Of a stretch of DNA of 64,000 bases, positions 35,440 through 47,168 are shown in pieces. The number at the start of each line of letters is the position of its first letter. Position 1 is the first letter of the stretch. Under the pieces are notes generated by a model. The model saw nothing but the letters and a program-made list of their open reading frames with translations, did not search any database and had not been told where the DNA came from. The position numbers and the translations under genes were made by a program. The DNA is from Hyalella azteca (Eukaryota; Arthropoda; Malacostraca; Amphipoda; Hyalellidae). The stretch spans positions 1 to 64,000 of the forward strand of contig NW_025938055.1 in assembly GCF_000764305.2 (NCBI RefSeq). Reading direction: 5' to 3'.

Positions 35440-35900
35440 CTACTCTGCTCATTACAGTGCTAATGCTGCTACATGATACTGCTATATGTTACATATACTA
35501 GTACATGTCACTGCTATATGTTACAGTATACTAGTACATGCTACTATTATCGAATATAGCATACTGTTGCATGCTACTGTTATATGTTACAGTATACAGC
35601 CACATTATACTGCTATTGGATACAACATACTGTTGCATGCTACTGTTTTAGCTCAAGAATCAGCGACAGGCCACATCAGGCCTACTCTTCAGCGCCGACA
35701 TCACTATGTTATGTTATGTTATATGCATCAGTATACAACTTCATTTTGCTGCTATTGGATACAGCATACAGCTGCTGCTATTAATTGGATACAGCATACT
35801 TTTGCATGCTACTGTTATATACTACAGCATACAGCTAAATGCTGCTGCTATTGGACACAACGTACTGTTCATATGCCGCTTAGGCTAGCAAAGTGTCTCA
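35440..35900. repeat. degenerate tandem array around TGCTACTGTTATATGTTACA
   Basis: Irregular units of about 28 bp with CATGCTACTGTTATATG, TTACAGTATACAGC and ATTGGATACAGCATAC variants run across this stretch. The array is interrupted by a LINE tail at 35651-35735. Long open frames here come from the repeat and are not genes. Confidence 0.7.
35651..35735 (+). mobile_element. LINE 3' tail with (ATGTT)n end
   Basis: AAGAATCAGCGACAGGCCAC through CTCTTCAGCGCCGACATCAC matches the 3' end of the LINE fragment at 5433-5740 almost exactly and ends in repeated TATGT. It is a very short truncated insertion in a tandem array. Confidence 0.7.
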
Positions 35901-36146
35901 TAATCGTCGTACTAAACTGACTGTTACATGCAGCTTGCCAAATATACGTTGATTAATTTGACATCAAGGCTGCGCGTAATTATGCAAGATTTGTAAAAAC
36001 ACAGGATGTTACAGCATTTAAGATGAGGCAGCCAGTAAGCGTTCTGACATCAAGGTTACGCAAATTCCTTCCAGGGCTCGCTTCCAAAGGGCGGGGCGCT
36101 CCCGGGACACAAAGGAAGGATGACCGCTCGCTTGCTTCATCAACGT

Positions 36147-36895
36147 TCATGGAACGAACACTTAGAGAAGCTAGAACTATCTATCCAAGCCACAACTTCA
36201 TCAATTCTTATAGAAAGAACATTTATGGAAGCGAAAACTATCTATCCAAGACAAGACAACTTCATCAACGTTCATGGAACGAACACTTATAGAAGCTAGA
36301 AATATCTATCCAAGACAACACTACTGCATCAATTCTTATAGAACGAACATTTATGGAAGCGAAAACTATCGATCCAGGACAACACAACTTCATCAACAAA
36401 CACTTAGAGAAGCTAGAACTATCTATCCAAGACAACACTACTGCATCAATTCTTATAGAACGAACATTTATGGAAGCGAAAACTATCGATCCAAGACAAC
36501 ACAACTTCTTCAAATCTCATGGAACGAACACTTAGAGAAGATAGAACTATCTATCTAAGACAACACTACTGCATCAATTCTTATAGAACGAACATCTATG
36601 GAAGCGAAAACTATCGATCCAAGACAACACAACTTCTTCAAATCTCATGGAACGAACACTTAGAGAAGCTAGAACTATCTATCTAAGACAACACTACTGC
36701 ATCAAAGTTCATAGAATCAACATTAATAAAAAAAATTATCCAAGACAACACTAGTTCATCAAAGCTGAAAGCTCATAGAACGAGCATTTAAGGAAGCGGA
36801 AACTATCTATCCAAGAATATGCAACTTCATCAATTCTCATAGAAAGAACATTTATGGAAGAAACCAATCTGTCCAAGACTATGCAACTTCAAGTC
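36147..36895. repeat. tandem array, period about 124 bp made of two 62-bp half units
   Basis: The half units start GAACGAACACTTAGAGAAGC and GAACGAACATTTATGGAAGC, each followed by ACTATC.ATCCAAGACAACAC. About six full periods are recognisable, decaying at the right end. The alternation of two diverged half units is a small higher-order repeat. Open frames in it are by-products. Confidence 0.85.
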
Positions 36896-39497
36896 TTTTA
36901 ATCAGAATAAAGAGCTTAAACGATTTGTACTGCATTGATACCTTCAACTATTTAATTAGGCAATGTGTCGGAAACGTTGGATTTTGGTGTCGGTAAATTA
37001 TTGTATTAAATAATCATTCTGCATTTTTTTATGGTTTTATGAATCATTAATGCGTAGGAATCCCATGATCATAAAGAAATGCCAAGCGTTGAGTCAGAAT
37101 TGTGTGTTTTCTTTCAGGATTATTAAGTTATGAGTTTTTTGAGCTAAATTTTAACCGTAAATGGTAAAAAAAATAAAATAATATAAATTTATAATATAAA
37201 GGTCTCCAATATTGCCACTGCATGATTCGTTAATTGATTTAAATTACTGAAATCTTCATTGAATCTAAACAATAGCAGACTATTATCCAAAATAATTAAA
37301 AAGCATTGTAAATTAGTGCAATATAGAGGAGTTTGAGCGTCATTTCGGCTCTAAAATGCAACACGTTTAAGAAAATAAAGTTCTTCTTGGATGCCTTGTA
37401 AACCTCGTTAGGATCCTTTACGCTAACTGATGGCCAACTTCTCCTCAAATAGACTTTGTATCATCGCTTGTCTTGCTACAACTCATTGCATTTGGGCCCA
37501 AAAAGAGAGTCTCGGGGAACCGCAAAGCTCGAGTTGCAGGACCGGGAAGCAAGGCACACAAGGCTTGATGGACGGCAAACTCGTATTGAAATTAAGACTT
37601 CAGAACAGTTTTTTAAGCAGTTGAAGTAAACAGTATGGGTAGAAAGTGAAAAATGTTTTGACCAAGAGGGAGAAAAAACTGAGACGCTTTATATTATTGA
37701 AATAGGCAATTGTACGTACTGGCTGCATAACATCTTTTGTGTGATTATGTTTGACAATTATAATTAAATCAAGGATCACTAAATCCGCGGTGAATGAGCT
37801 GTGTGTGAGAATTTGCACTGTATGTTTCTCAATTACATTTATAAATCAATTAATAGATTATTAATACTCTTTAATTTTTATTTCAGATTATAGACACATA
37901 TCATAGTCAATATAAAAGAAATAATACGGGATATTAAAGGAAGAACCACATTTTTCTTTGATAAAAATACATTTGTATTAGATGGTTGACATCTTCAACC
38001 GTTTGATCTGATGTTCTACCTTCTCAAGATAATTGTTGTCAGATCATTTATTCCGTGAAAATAATAAGATGCGTATATCTAGTAACATACAAATATTTGA
38101 GAAACATGATTAAATTTCCTTGGGATTCTACTCTGTTGTCAACATGCATGTGCGGAAAATTTAGTTCTACGAAGAATTACTTAACATTTTAACATCTAGT
38201 GGATCGGTTTCTACTGAGCGTTTAGATTACCTATACACAATTCACATGCATCCATCCTGAATAAGTGAATATACAAAATGATTTAGTTGAGTCTCTTCAT
38301 CAGACAGTGACTATCAAAGATAAATAAAGGTAAATAGAAAAGTTATTAAATAAACGCAAATGAAATAAATATCAGTCGCAGAATTTCAGCAGAATTTCCC
38401 GAAATGATTTTATGATAGCGGCGTATTTGAAAATATTTAAATGGTTTCACAAAATTATTCTACTTATAAGCACTTTTTTTAAGATGATATTATTTTGCTT
38501 ACTTAGCCGAGTTTGAATGGACTACATGCTCGAAATTTGCACATGTTTACCAACATGAGAGTTTCGTATCTCAAGGGAATGTTTTCTTTGGCTAACCTTA
38601 TTAGGAGAGCATTCATAAAATTTCCATTTGGGTAAACGTTATAACAATTGTTTTTTAATTACAATGTATTCAGAATAACAACGTTCGTGCTAACGCACTG
38701 TACGTCGAACTTTTTTATCTACTAAGCATCAATATAGATATTTATGAAACAAACACTGGTTTACGATATACATTAGGCATAAGCGATACAATATATCTAA
38801 ACTGAAAATAATACACTTGATACATGAATGTTCTCACAAAAATGTTTTGTACGCACCTTTTTATTGACATGGAATGCATTCCAGTTAGCTGTTGATGCTC
38901 TGCTTACGAGGAAACCTTGATCATACTTCAGTATTTGGGTGGCAGATGTCACTGCGGAAATTAATTTTGAAAAGATGTATGACTTCACTTGGATTCCATT
39001 CTTTCGTTACACCAGGAATAAAGTATTTTTGATGTCGCACCAGGATAAATTACACCGGTTCATCATGAGTTTTCATCACTGATCAGTAATTACGAGTTTA
39101 AAATTAAAAAAATAAAATTATTGTACTTGTTGACACTTCAACGTACCTTTAAAAAAGTTCAAATATTTTAAAGAGAGGTAGGACTCATGATATGATGTAT
39201 GAATTTTTGAAATGTTCACTGTATTTCTTCCGTGATTGGGCCACTGAATTTCGACATTCCGTTTATTTATTTGCATCCAGAGGTCCGAATCACTTACACT
39301 CACGGTCCTGATAAGAATTGTCAGGCTCAGATGTTCAACATTACGGGACCAGTTATTTATTCCACCACAAAATCACTTTACTGGACGTATTTTTATTCAA
39401 TGTTTCATTCCACGTTGGTTATCAATAACGTTGAGAGCATCTAGGACTGTAGTAGAGTAACCCTCGCTAGGCGTGTCGACCAAGGCTCTCTAGTTAG
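36896..39497. other. gene-poor DNA, no gene recognised
   Basis: AT-rich. An ATG-started 64-codon frame at 37430-37624 has a hydrophobic N-terminal part (CIIACLATTHCIWAQ) but no other support. Confidence 0.35.
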
Positions 39498-39791
39498 GAA
39501 AGGAGAGCAGCAGCAGCAGCAGCCAGTCACAGCGTCCGACAACGATTGCTGCTCTGCATGACGCCCTCAACCACACTACCTTTGCCCTGCACTGAAGAGC
39601 GGACCATCACTGGCATCCGCAGCAGCGGCGGCAACGGCAGTCCAGGTGAAGGCATGGACTCCAGCGGCGAGCCTCACCCCTCTCTGCCGCCGCTGCCTCG
39701 CCCAAAGCTGAACGTCTTCTTCGTCTGGTGCCTCAGCGATCCTGGCTGGGCTAAGGTTGTACTGTATTCAGGATGCAATTTTGTAGTTTAA
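39498..39791 (+). CDS. weak candidate first exon, GC-rich with CAG run
   Basis: A sharply GC-rich island with (CAG)5 at about 39508-39522 is followed by an ATG at 39558. The frame then encodes a Pro/Ser/Gly-rich stretch and PRPKLNVFFVWCLSDPGWAK before AT-rich sequence resumes near 39755. The only nearby donor (AAG|GTTGTA) is poor. It may be a first exon, an untranslated CAG-rich region, or neither. No family recognised. Confidence 0.2.
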   Translation, partial: ERRAAAAAASHSVRQRLLLCMTPSTTLPLPCTEERTITGIRSSGGNGSPGEGMDSSGEPHPSLPPLPRPKLNVFFVWCLSDPGWAKVVLYSGCNFVV

Positions 39792-40242
39792 CAATATAAT
39801 GTAATAATGTAGTGTAATTCTAGATATTCTTGATTGGAAAATGTTCTTTGTAGTTGTAACGCTGGATAGCACTAAGAAATATTTTATTTTTTTGCTAACC
39901 CAGTTGCGCTGAAGATAAACAGTGTGTAAATTTCGGCTTTAAGATATAATAATGCGTGTTCGTATTGGTTTAACAAATTTCAGGGACATAGTTCCACGTC
40001 CCAACTGCTGCAATAATGGCCTGTAATTTCTCATCTTATGGTCTGATTAACTATGTAAATGAAGAAGCGAATATCAAGTTTCCTTGTAAATTCATATTTT
40101 TCACTAATGTAGTTTGAAAATTAATTTTTGTACAAGAACAAGAGCAGGAAATAGAGCACAGGAACAAGTGTTTAGACCGACCAAAATTTTGCTGCATCGA
40201 CTAATGGTCAACAAGGCGCTGGCTCGCCTTCATGAATCTTTT

Positions 40243-40293
40243 TTTTCACCACCATTACCACGTCCACCAACACCACCCCCACCACCACCACCT
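40243..40293. repeat. CCACCA/CCACCC microsatellite
   Basis: A CCA/CCACC-rich run that would read as polyproline in one frame. No exon support around it. Confidence 0.8.
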
Positions 40294-40810
40294 CCAGGAT
40301 GTTCAGTGGTCATCTCTTCGATGAATCTTCACAAACTTCCGGTTCACAGATAGCTTGGTCACGAGGTCAACCGACATGCTTTGAGTAAACATGTAGCTGT
40401 ATAAAGCTCGTTTACAATGAATGCTTTAAAAATTTTGCGCTAGATTTAATAATTTTGGGAGGGAGGCTTTTCATAACGCCAGGTTCCTGAATGTGAAGCC
40501 GCTCCAGGAGTGTAATTTTGAGATCAGGCCCGGGCCAATGACTGCGGAGAGAACCAGAACGCTGTTCTCGCTTCCTGCTAAGGCTCAGATTCCATCAGAA
40601 GTGCATGCTTTTCAGGCCTTATGAACTGGCGCGACCGGTCGCTAAATTTAGAAAACTCTATAACGACCGAACTTTTCGCTCACCTCGAAAATTTTGTGTC
40701 CGACGTCTCTACCAGTGACTATTTTCGACCATCATGGTTCAGTTTCATAAAATCAAACATCTAAATGAAGAGCATTAAGTAATCCAGCAGTGTAAGGATC
40801 TTCTATAGCA

Positions 40811-41261
40811 ATGGGTTCAATGTTGATTACTAACGCTACAGCTTGTTTTGGTGTGAGCGAACAACTCCACCTTGTGGGCAGGGCTTCGTGGGCTGCAGAT
40901 ACCCTCGCACGCCTCCGCTGCCAACGCATCATTCAGCAGCATGGGCAACTAACATTGACGCGGCACGTAGCCCTGCTGCATCCATGCGGCGCACAGTCGC
41001 ACCGCGCATGCGTCAGAGAGCGGAGGTCTTCCTCCATCGAATATGAGGCGGACTGCTCTCTTCGGCTCAGCACCATCCGCGTCCGATGAGCAGGCAATGA
41101 TTACGCTGTATTTGGGTGGGTCTCGGTATTTCCTCAATGCCCTAGAGAGCTCACCAGTAATTCCCTATCTTCAGGGTGTGGTTCTGGCTCTCGAGGCTGT
41201 CGAAGCTAAGCTATCTGTAGGGGGTCGACGAACACAGAGCGCTTCCAAGTCTCGTCCCTGA
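40811..41261. other. GC-rich patch, no gene assigned
   Basis: The base composition resembles coding DNA, and several frames on both strands are open for 60-90 codons. They contradict one another and none shows a domain. Could be an exon of an unknown gene or an old element. Confidence 0.2.
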
Positions 41262-41299
41262 TTTGCGCTACGTGGAAAAATTCTTTGAATTGAATAATA

Positions 41300-41515
41300 A
41301 TGAACAAGTTGTCACCACCGAATTTCATTTAACTGACACACACTTGTTGCCAGCGAAATTTATTTGACTGACACGCACCTGTCACCAGTAAAATTTGGTT
41401 GACTGACACGCGCTCGGCTGTCACCTAAATTGGTGTGGCTGACATGTACGCCATTGTACAGGGCTGCCACCGAACTTTCTTCGGTTGATACGCACCCTAT
41501 TATCACCGACTTTTT
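41300..41515. repeat. diverged tandem repeat, period about 50 bp
   Basis: About four units of TGACTGACACGCACCTGTCA followed by an accgaAATTT-like segment, increasingly diverged to the right. Confidence 0.65.
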
Positions 41516-42093
41516 TCCTGCACTAGCGATGAGTTACAACCAACTTAGAAAATAACGGGTAATAAAGATTCAAAAAGGATTTTTCATTAATTTTGTACTT
41601 GCTTCTCTATAATAAGTATTATTGTTTTGTTTGAATAAAGCGTATTCCAAGGATTAACCAACTAAAGAAAATTCACTATTTTTCTTAGAAATTTTTGGTC
41701 TTCTATTTCTTCTGGAAAAAAATTTGACGACTGCAGATAATGTGATATTTATTGTTTGTTAATACAAGATGAACTTCTCGGGTACGCTATTTCAGTCGTT
41801 CCGCTGATAGGAGCTTTCCGGAGTTTACTTCAGAAGAATTTGCTTCTTCCTCGGTCTTCCAAACAGACGAATAATCAGGCACATTAGGTACATTCATTTC
41901 ACGAATGTTCGTAGAAGTTTGAATAGAATGCGTTGATAAACAGGATGATTTGATAAATAAGCAATAATTACATGAATATTTCTTCATTGGAAAGTTCATT
42001 GAGGAATCAGCGGATTTAAATTTTAATCGGAGAAGCGATGACACAATCTTCATTCTAGTTCTATGGTAGTTTCCGACTTATAATGAAAGTAAT
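41516..42093. other. AT-rich DNA, nothing recognised
   Basis: An 88-codon - strand open frame (41787-42053) has no recognisable domain. Confidence 0.35.
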
Positions 42094-42269
42094 AAAAAAT
42101 ATAACTCAGTACTCACTGCAGTGAATGACAGAGAGCGCATTGTCTCGTCGACGAAAACTTGAGGTCACGGACGGACGGACAGACGAACGGACAGACAGAC
42201 AGACAGACAGACGGACATGGCGAGCACAATAGTGCATTTTTTCCATAAATGAGAAAATGCGCTAAAAAT
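42094..42269 (+). repeat. palindrome-(GACR)n dispersed element, copy 4
   Basis: Full-length copy with one change in each left motif (GTGAATGACAG, GCATTGTCTC). The GACR tract differs in order and length from the other copies. Confidence 0.93.
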
Positions 42270-42949
42270 CGGTGAAGAAGTTCCAAATAAGGTAACATTA
42301 TAACGCACTTTCTGGGTGAATGAGCACGTTAAATACAAATAACTATGAATTTCTTAGGAATAACTAAGAACGGTTCTTCAATTTGAATAACACTGGCATT
42401 GTTGTTTCGTAAAGGACATGCGTATTAATTAATGTACATATTTCCTTAAAAAGGTTTTGAATCCTCATTTGAAATTCGAAAGCCGCCTAGAACACCAGCA
42501 AGTCTCTATTCTGTGTGTTGCAATGTAGCCACGTTGTGCATATAAAATAACGCAATCAATGGTTAACTGCACCTCTGAAGCTCATCACTAATGAGTAGAA
42601 GTTAGCTTTATCTACAAGTTCGAATATTCGACATACCAGACGCTGATTTATTACTGAGCTAATTATTTGAGGTAAAAACCAGTAATATTCCAGCAAAGTT
42701 GTCTGAATGATGCTAGATTCCACTTGCATATTTTGGTTCTTCCTTCGTTTTCCAATTTATGTCACGTGGAATTTTGGGTCACTTGGCTGAATTGCGTAGA
42801 CTTTTTCCTCAGAATTTTGACTCATCTTCGATATCTGAAGTGAACGAATTTTTGCAAATTGGTTTTGAAGTGAACATGAAGTTTAGATATGATATCTTAA
42901 TTGAAACCTGGGCCTGATTTAGTGAACATTAGAAATAGAGGTCATAAAA
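42270..42949. other. gene-poor DNA, nothing recognised
   Basis: No exon, RNA gene or repeat structure seen. Confidence 0.35.
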
Positions 42950-43330
42950 ATCTTTCCAGCCTAAATAAGCTGTATAAACCTACATAAGTCATATAAGACT
43001 ATAGCATTCATATAAACCTGTGTAAGTCACATAAGCCTATTTCAGTCATATAAACCTACTACATTGCATGGTTTAATTTGAGCTAGAAGGCTCCATCTTA
43101 TCACTGCTACAAAGGTATAACAGTTTTAGTTTAGGCCGTCCACTGTCGGGGAAACTAACGTAAGCCCGACCGTAACATACGGGATCGTCCCGTAACTTGT
43201 AGTTAGTAAGTAACGTTAGTCCATTCTCATTTGTGTCAGTCAATCACCAGCAAGTGTCCAATCACCAGCAAGTGTTCAGTCAATTACCAGCAAGTGTCCA
43301 CCACAAGCAAGTGTCCATATCACATGTCAA
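42950..43330. repeat. two short degenerate tandem stretches
   Basis: At 42965-43065, CATATAAACCTGTGTAAGTC-like units repeat about five times. At 43233-43320, CAATCACCAGCAAGTGTCC-like units of about 19 bp repeat four to five times. Confidence 0.65.
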
Positions 43331-46300
43331 CAATTCAATCTGTGTGCAGTCATTCATATGCCTGTTAATACTTCAATGTCCGTCATGTGTAAATAAACCA
43401 TTCGAAACTATCGCCGACTTATAGAAGCTGGATTTATTCCATTAAATAGCAAGCCATATTACTATACCATCCGCCACATTCAGCACTACATGCAGGTCTA
43501 CTCGCTGCAACATGCGCTAATGCGCCTCTCACTCACATTTGTTTTTAAGCTCCGGCTTTCACTATAGACTTATTCTCATATCAGACTGTTGATAAATTAG
43601 GATGAGGCTCCATTAAGTTTTTAATGAGTGATTAGTTCTAATTCAGGTAAGAATAGCAGTGCATTTTTGGACGATTTAGACCTGTTTTCCTGTAACGGGT
43701 TGATTGAGCCGAAGTGCCCTGTAGTGCATGTGGGCCGATCAACGGAATCAGATTAACATTTTTTGTACTTCGTGAGAATTTCGTAAATAATTCCAATAAT
43801 GCTAAAACTCAACTTTTTGGCATTAGTTCTACCAAATTTTTTTGAGTAAAATAGTTTAAAATTTCATAAAAAATTTTTTTCTTCAGACAAAAATAAAGTA
43901 TGCATGTTGTTTGCCTGACAAGTTCCTACAGAACTAAACAATAACTTTTAGCTGTTATAACCTGTTCATTAAAATGCCGGTCCAAGTATGTGTTCGTGAT
44001 GGCTTGAGAAGAAAGCGTTCCTATGCTCGGATTTTTCCTTATGACTGAGTAACGGCATTTAATAAGAATATCGTTTGCATAGAGCTCGTCAAACTCGTTC
44101 GCTGAATGAAGAAATAATTGGCCATTAATCTTCATAGGAAAGACGTCGTTGTGACACTAACAATGGATTAATTGGAAGCCTACAACAATCCACGTCGTCA
44201 GGAGCACCAAGAAGCCAAAACGCTCCTTCGAAAGCCGAAAATAAGAACATGAACAATTTATATCTATAATGTTTTAGAAAACATTTTCTTCTTGCGGTAT
44301 GTTGATTTTTTGTGCAAGATGTACAGCAATTATTCCATAAGACGTCACTCGAAATTATTCTGTGTATGATTTTTGCCGACCGCTAAATAAAGCCGCGATA
44401 AGTCGTTGAACATTTGAAATTTTAATTTATAGTGGAGAATTTTAAAATATTATCCCACCAAATTCATTATCAGACATGTATTTCCTTGGGCTTTGCAATT
44501 TATCTCGACGAATCAGTCACCGTCAATTTATTTATGCATATTTTGTGGAATTAAAAACTTTTAATGGATCTGTCATTGACTTATTTAGCCACTCATATAA
44601 ACTTAAATATAGTTGAACAAAAATTTGTAGGTTTGCTCATTTTTTGGGCTCCTTTAAAAATTCCAACAGCAATTAAGGAAAACTTGAATTTCCAGTTCGC
44701 AATTTAGAACATTTCGAAAAAGTGGGTCGAAGTATGAAAGAAAAACGGAAATAACGGAACTGGACCTAAATAATTCGACTGATCCACCGTAATCACAGGC
44801 TTCTGTGATGCAACAAGAGTTGGACAATTCACCACAGCAATTATTACAGATTTGGAAAAAGATGGCCTCAACCGCTGAATTTTCGTTTTTGCTCTCGACT
44901 TCTGCTTAAAAATAACGGATCGGTCTGCTCGCCCTGTAATCGTTCGTTCTGGTTGAGTCCTGTTTTTTGTATCAATGATATTGCAAAGTTTCAGCCAACA
45001 AGGTTTCTACGGTACATACGTCGCATAAATGGACTGCGAAGTTTTTGTCGACTATAAGTGCTCTTCGCGGTCCTCCAAGATCCTGGCAAGTCATCCGTGC
45101 GAGTGCGTGATCGCACAAAATTACGTCCAACGGTGCGGAAATATGTCAAATATTTACTTGCATTTATCTTAAGTTGGCAGGAAATGTGTTTTTAAGTACG
45201 TATGTAATTCAGTGATATCTTAACGATTGTTACTGCTTAGATGACATCGAAAATTAAAAAGAACATTTTGGCGAGATCAACTTTAGTGTTCTAATTAAAG
45301 TATCGCGTCTTGCTTTAAATGCATGCTAAATGCATATTATAAATTTATAAATTCAGTTTATGTAAATGTTAAGGCTTCTATTAATAGTCATATTTAGGGA
45401 AATACTTTTTAATGAAATGAAATGTGAACCAGATCAGAACTCTTATAATATTCCACCAATCCAAGACTTCCCCCGTGGCTTCGGAGGCGTTCAACCAATA
45501 CGTCCTCTAGAGCTGTGGCCGTTCTATCGGTACTTGCTTAAGTACACGTAGCAGCCAATTTCTTGTTTATGATTGGTGGGTTCAGCTTGAGAAGCCATCA
45601 GTTATTGGCTGCCGTAGTATTGAACTCGTAACTATTTTTGTTCATACGGCCTCTCGCCCGGGCCTTACCCCTCAACTTCCCAAGGATAATGTAAATTTGT
45701 CCTTCGTACTAGATATTAAATATTCATTACTCATAATACTGAATAAGAAATAAAATGACTCTAAAATTCACCATATTTTAAATGAGAATGCTTCGAAGCA
45801 TAAATGGTTCATGATAATTCATAGTTTCAACTGCTTTATTTCCATCTTGATTTGGCTTCTTCTTTTGAATTGATTGCAAAGCTGGTTTTCGCTTAGGTTC
45901 CATCGCAAATAAGATGAATTTATTTCACATTTGATGATAAATAAATTTGTTATGTAAGCAATATTGTGACCTCAATGCTTTTTATTCCTGCAGATGAGGC
46001 TCCCGCTCCCAGGGGCAGGGGCGGGCGGAGTTCAAGAAATTGTCGGGGATAACTTTTGTAGATTTCGGAACATTTTCCTACAGCAGTTCATAAAAAGTTA
46101 ATCTTCAGCCAAGCAAGCCAGTCATTAGCGGTCCATCTTATGCTGAAAAAACACGAAAACCAAGAAGCTTCTCTTGTTTTTTGGCCCGATTTAAGTCAGC
46201 AACGGCACTTGTCGATAAAAATGCGATGACCTGTCATGTTACAGTCCAGCCGAACGAGGAAATTTACAGACAATTATGTTTTCAGTAAATGAGGTGATTT

Positions 46301-46984
46301 GCAAATAAATCAAAATTGGAGAATCGCTTAGTTCACTCTTAATGAAGATAACTTCCCAATGAAGTTATACGTACATCACAGTTGCTGCTTGCGCTCTACG
46401 GCTTAGTTATTAATTGTGATTTATGCTAGAAGTTGATTTGCACTTAATGAGATAAAGAACTTGGTGGATTAATAATATTACATTTTTATTAATTTATTTT
46501 CAGATCTTAATCGCAATACACAAATGCAGCGTCCATAGTTTCTCCGCTCAGAGGCAGGGCTGGGTTTCATATGACAACTGCAGTACTGCTAAGGAGGACA
46601 AGCGAGCGTTGCTCAAGCCTCATTTCGCTATGAATAAAACCTTGTATTTTTTGTGTTAAATACAAACGCGGCTGGCACACCCGGATGCTTAAGCCTTTTA
46701 TTCCAAGTGATTACAGGCGACACTGTCAGCATTGCACAGAAATGTTTTATACTGCCACCTGAGGCGCATGTTAACCGAAGAAAAAGTGACATCCTTTTCC
46801 TAACAAGATGCTCCTCGGTCTCTGGTTCGCGCTTAATTAATGAAGCGCAATGCAAAGTTTAAAGCTGCTTCATTACAAAATTAAAACGGAGAATTTAATT
46901 GAATATAATGAGGTGAATAATACATATTCAAGCTATTATTCAATAGTCGCAGGAAGTCGTCTCAGATCTGGAGCCGAGCAATGG
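43331..46984. other. gene-poor DNA, no gene recognised
   Basis: Contains an ATG-started 61-codon frame at 45366-45551 with a hydrophobic start (MLRLLLIVIF) and a Pro-rich end, described under findings. Other open frames (44135-43926 and 46855-46628, - strand) show no domains. Confidence 0.35.
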
Positions 46985-47168
46985 AAAAAAATATAACTCA
47001 GTACTCACTGCAGTGAGTGACAGAGAGCGCATTTTCTCGTCGACGAAAACTTGAGGTCACGGACGGACGGACAGACGGACAGACAGACAGACGGACGGAC
47101 AGACAGACATACGGACATGGCGAGCACAATAGTGCATTTTTCCATAAATGAGAAAATGCGCTAAAAAC
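46985..47168 (+). repeat. palindrome-(GACR)n dispersed element, copy 5
   Basis: Full-length copy with intact left palindrome and intact GCGCATTTTCTC/GAGAAAATGCGC arms. It has the longest GACR tract of the five. Confidence 0.93.

Noticed and set aside
35486..36558. Several long + strand open frames
   Set aside because: They coincide with tandem arrays, overlap one another in different frames and show no domain.
42113..42298. - strand frame with CPSVCLSVCPSV-type repeats
   Set aside because: It is the translation of the GACR microsatellite in a dispersed repeat. The same text appears at 47237-46998.
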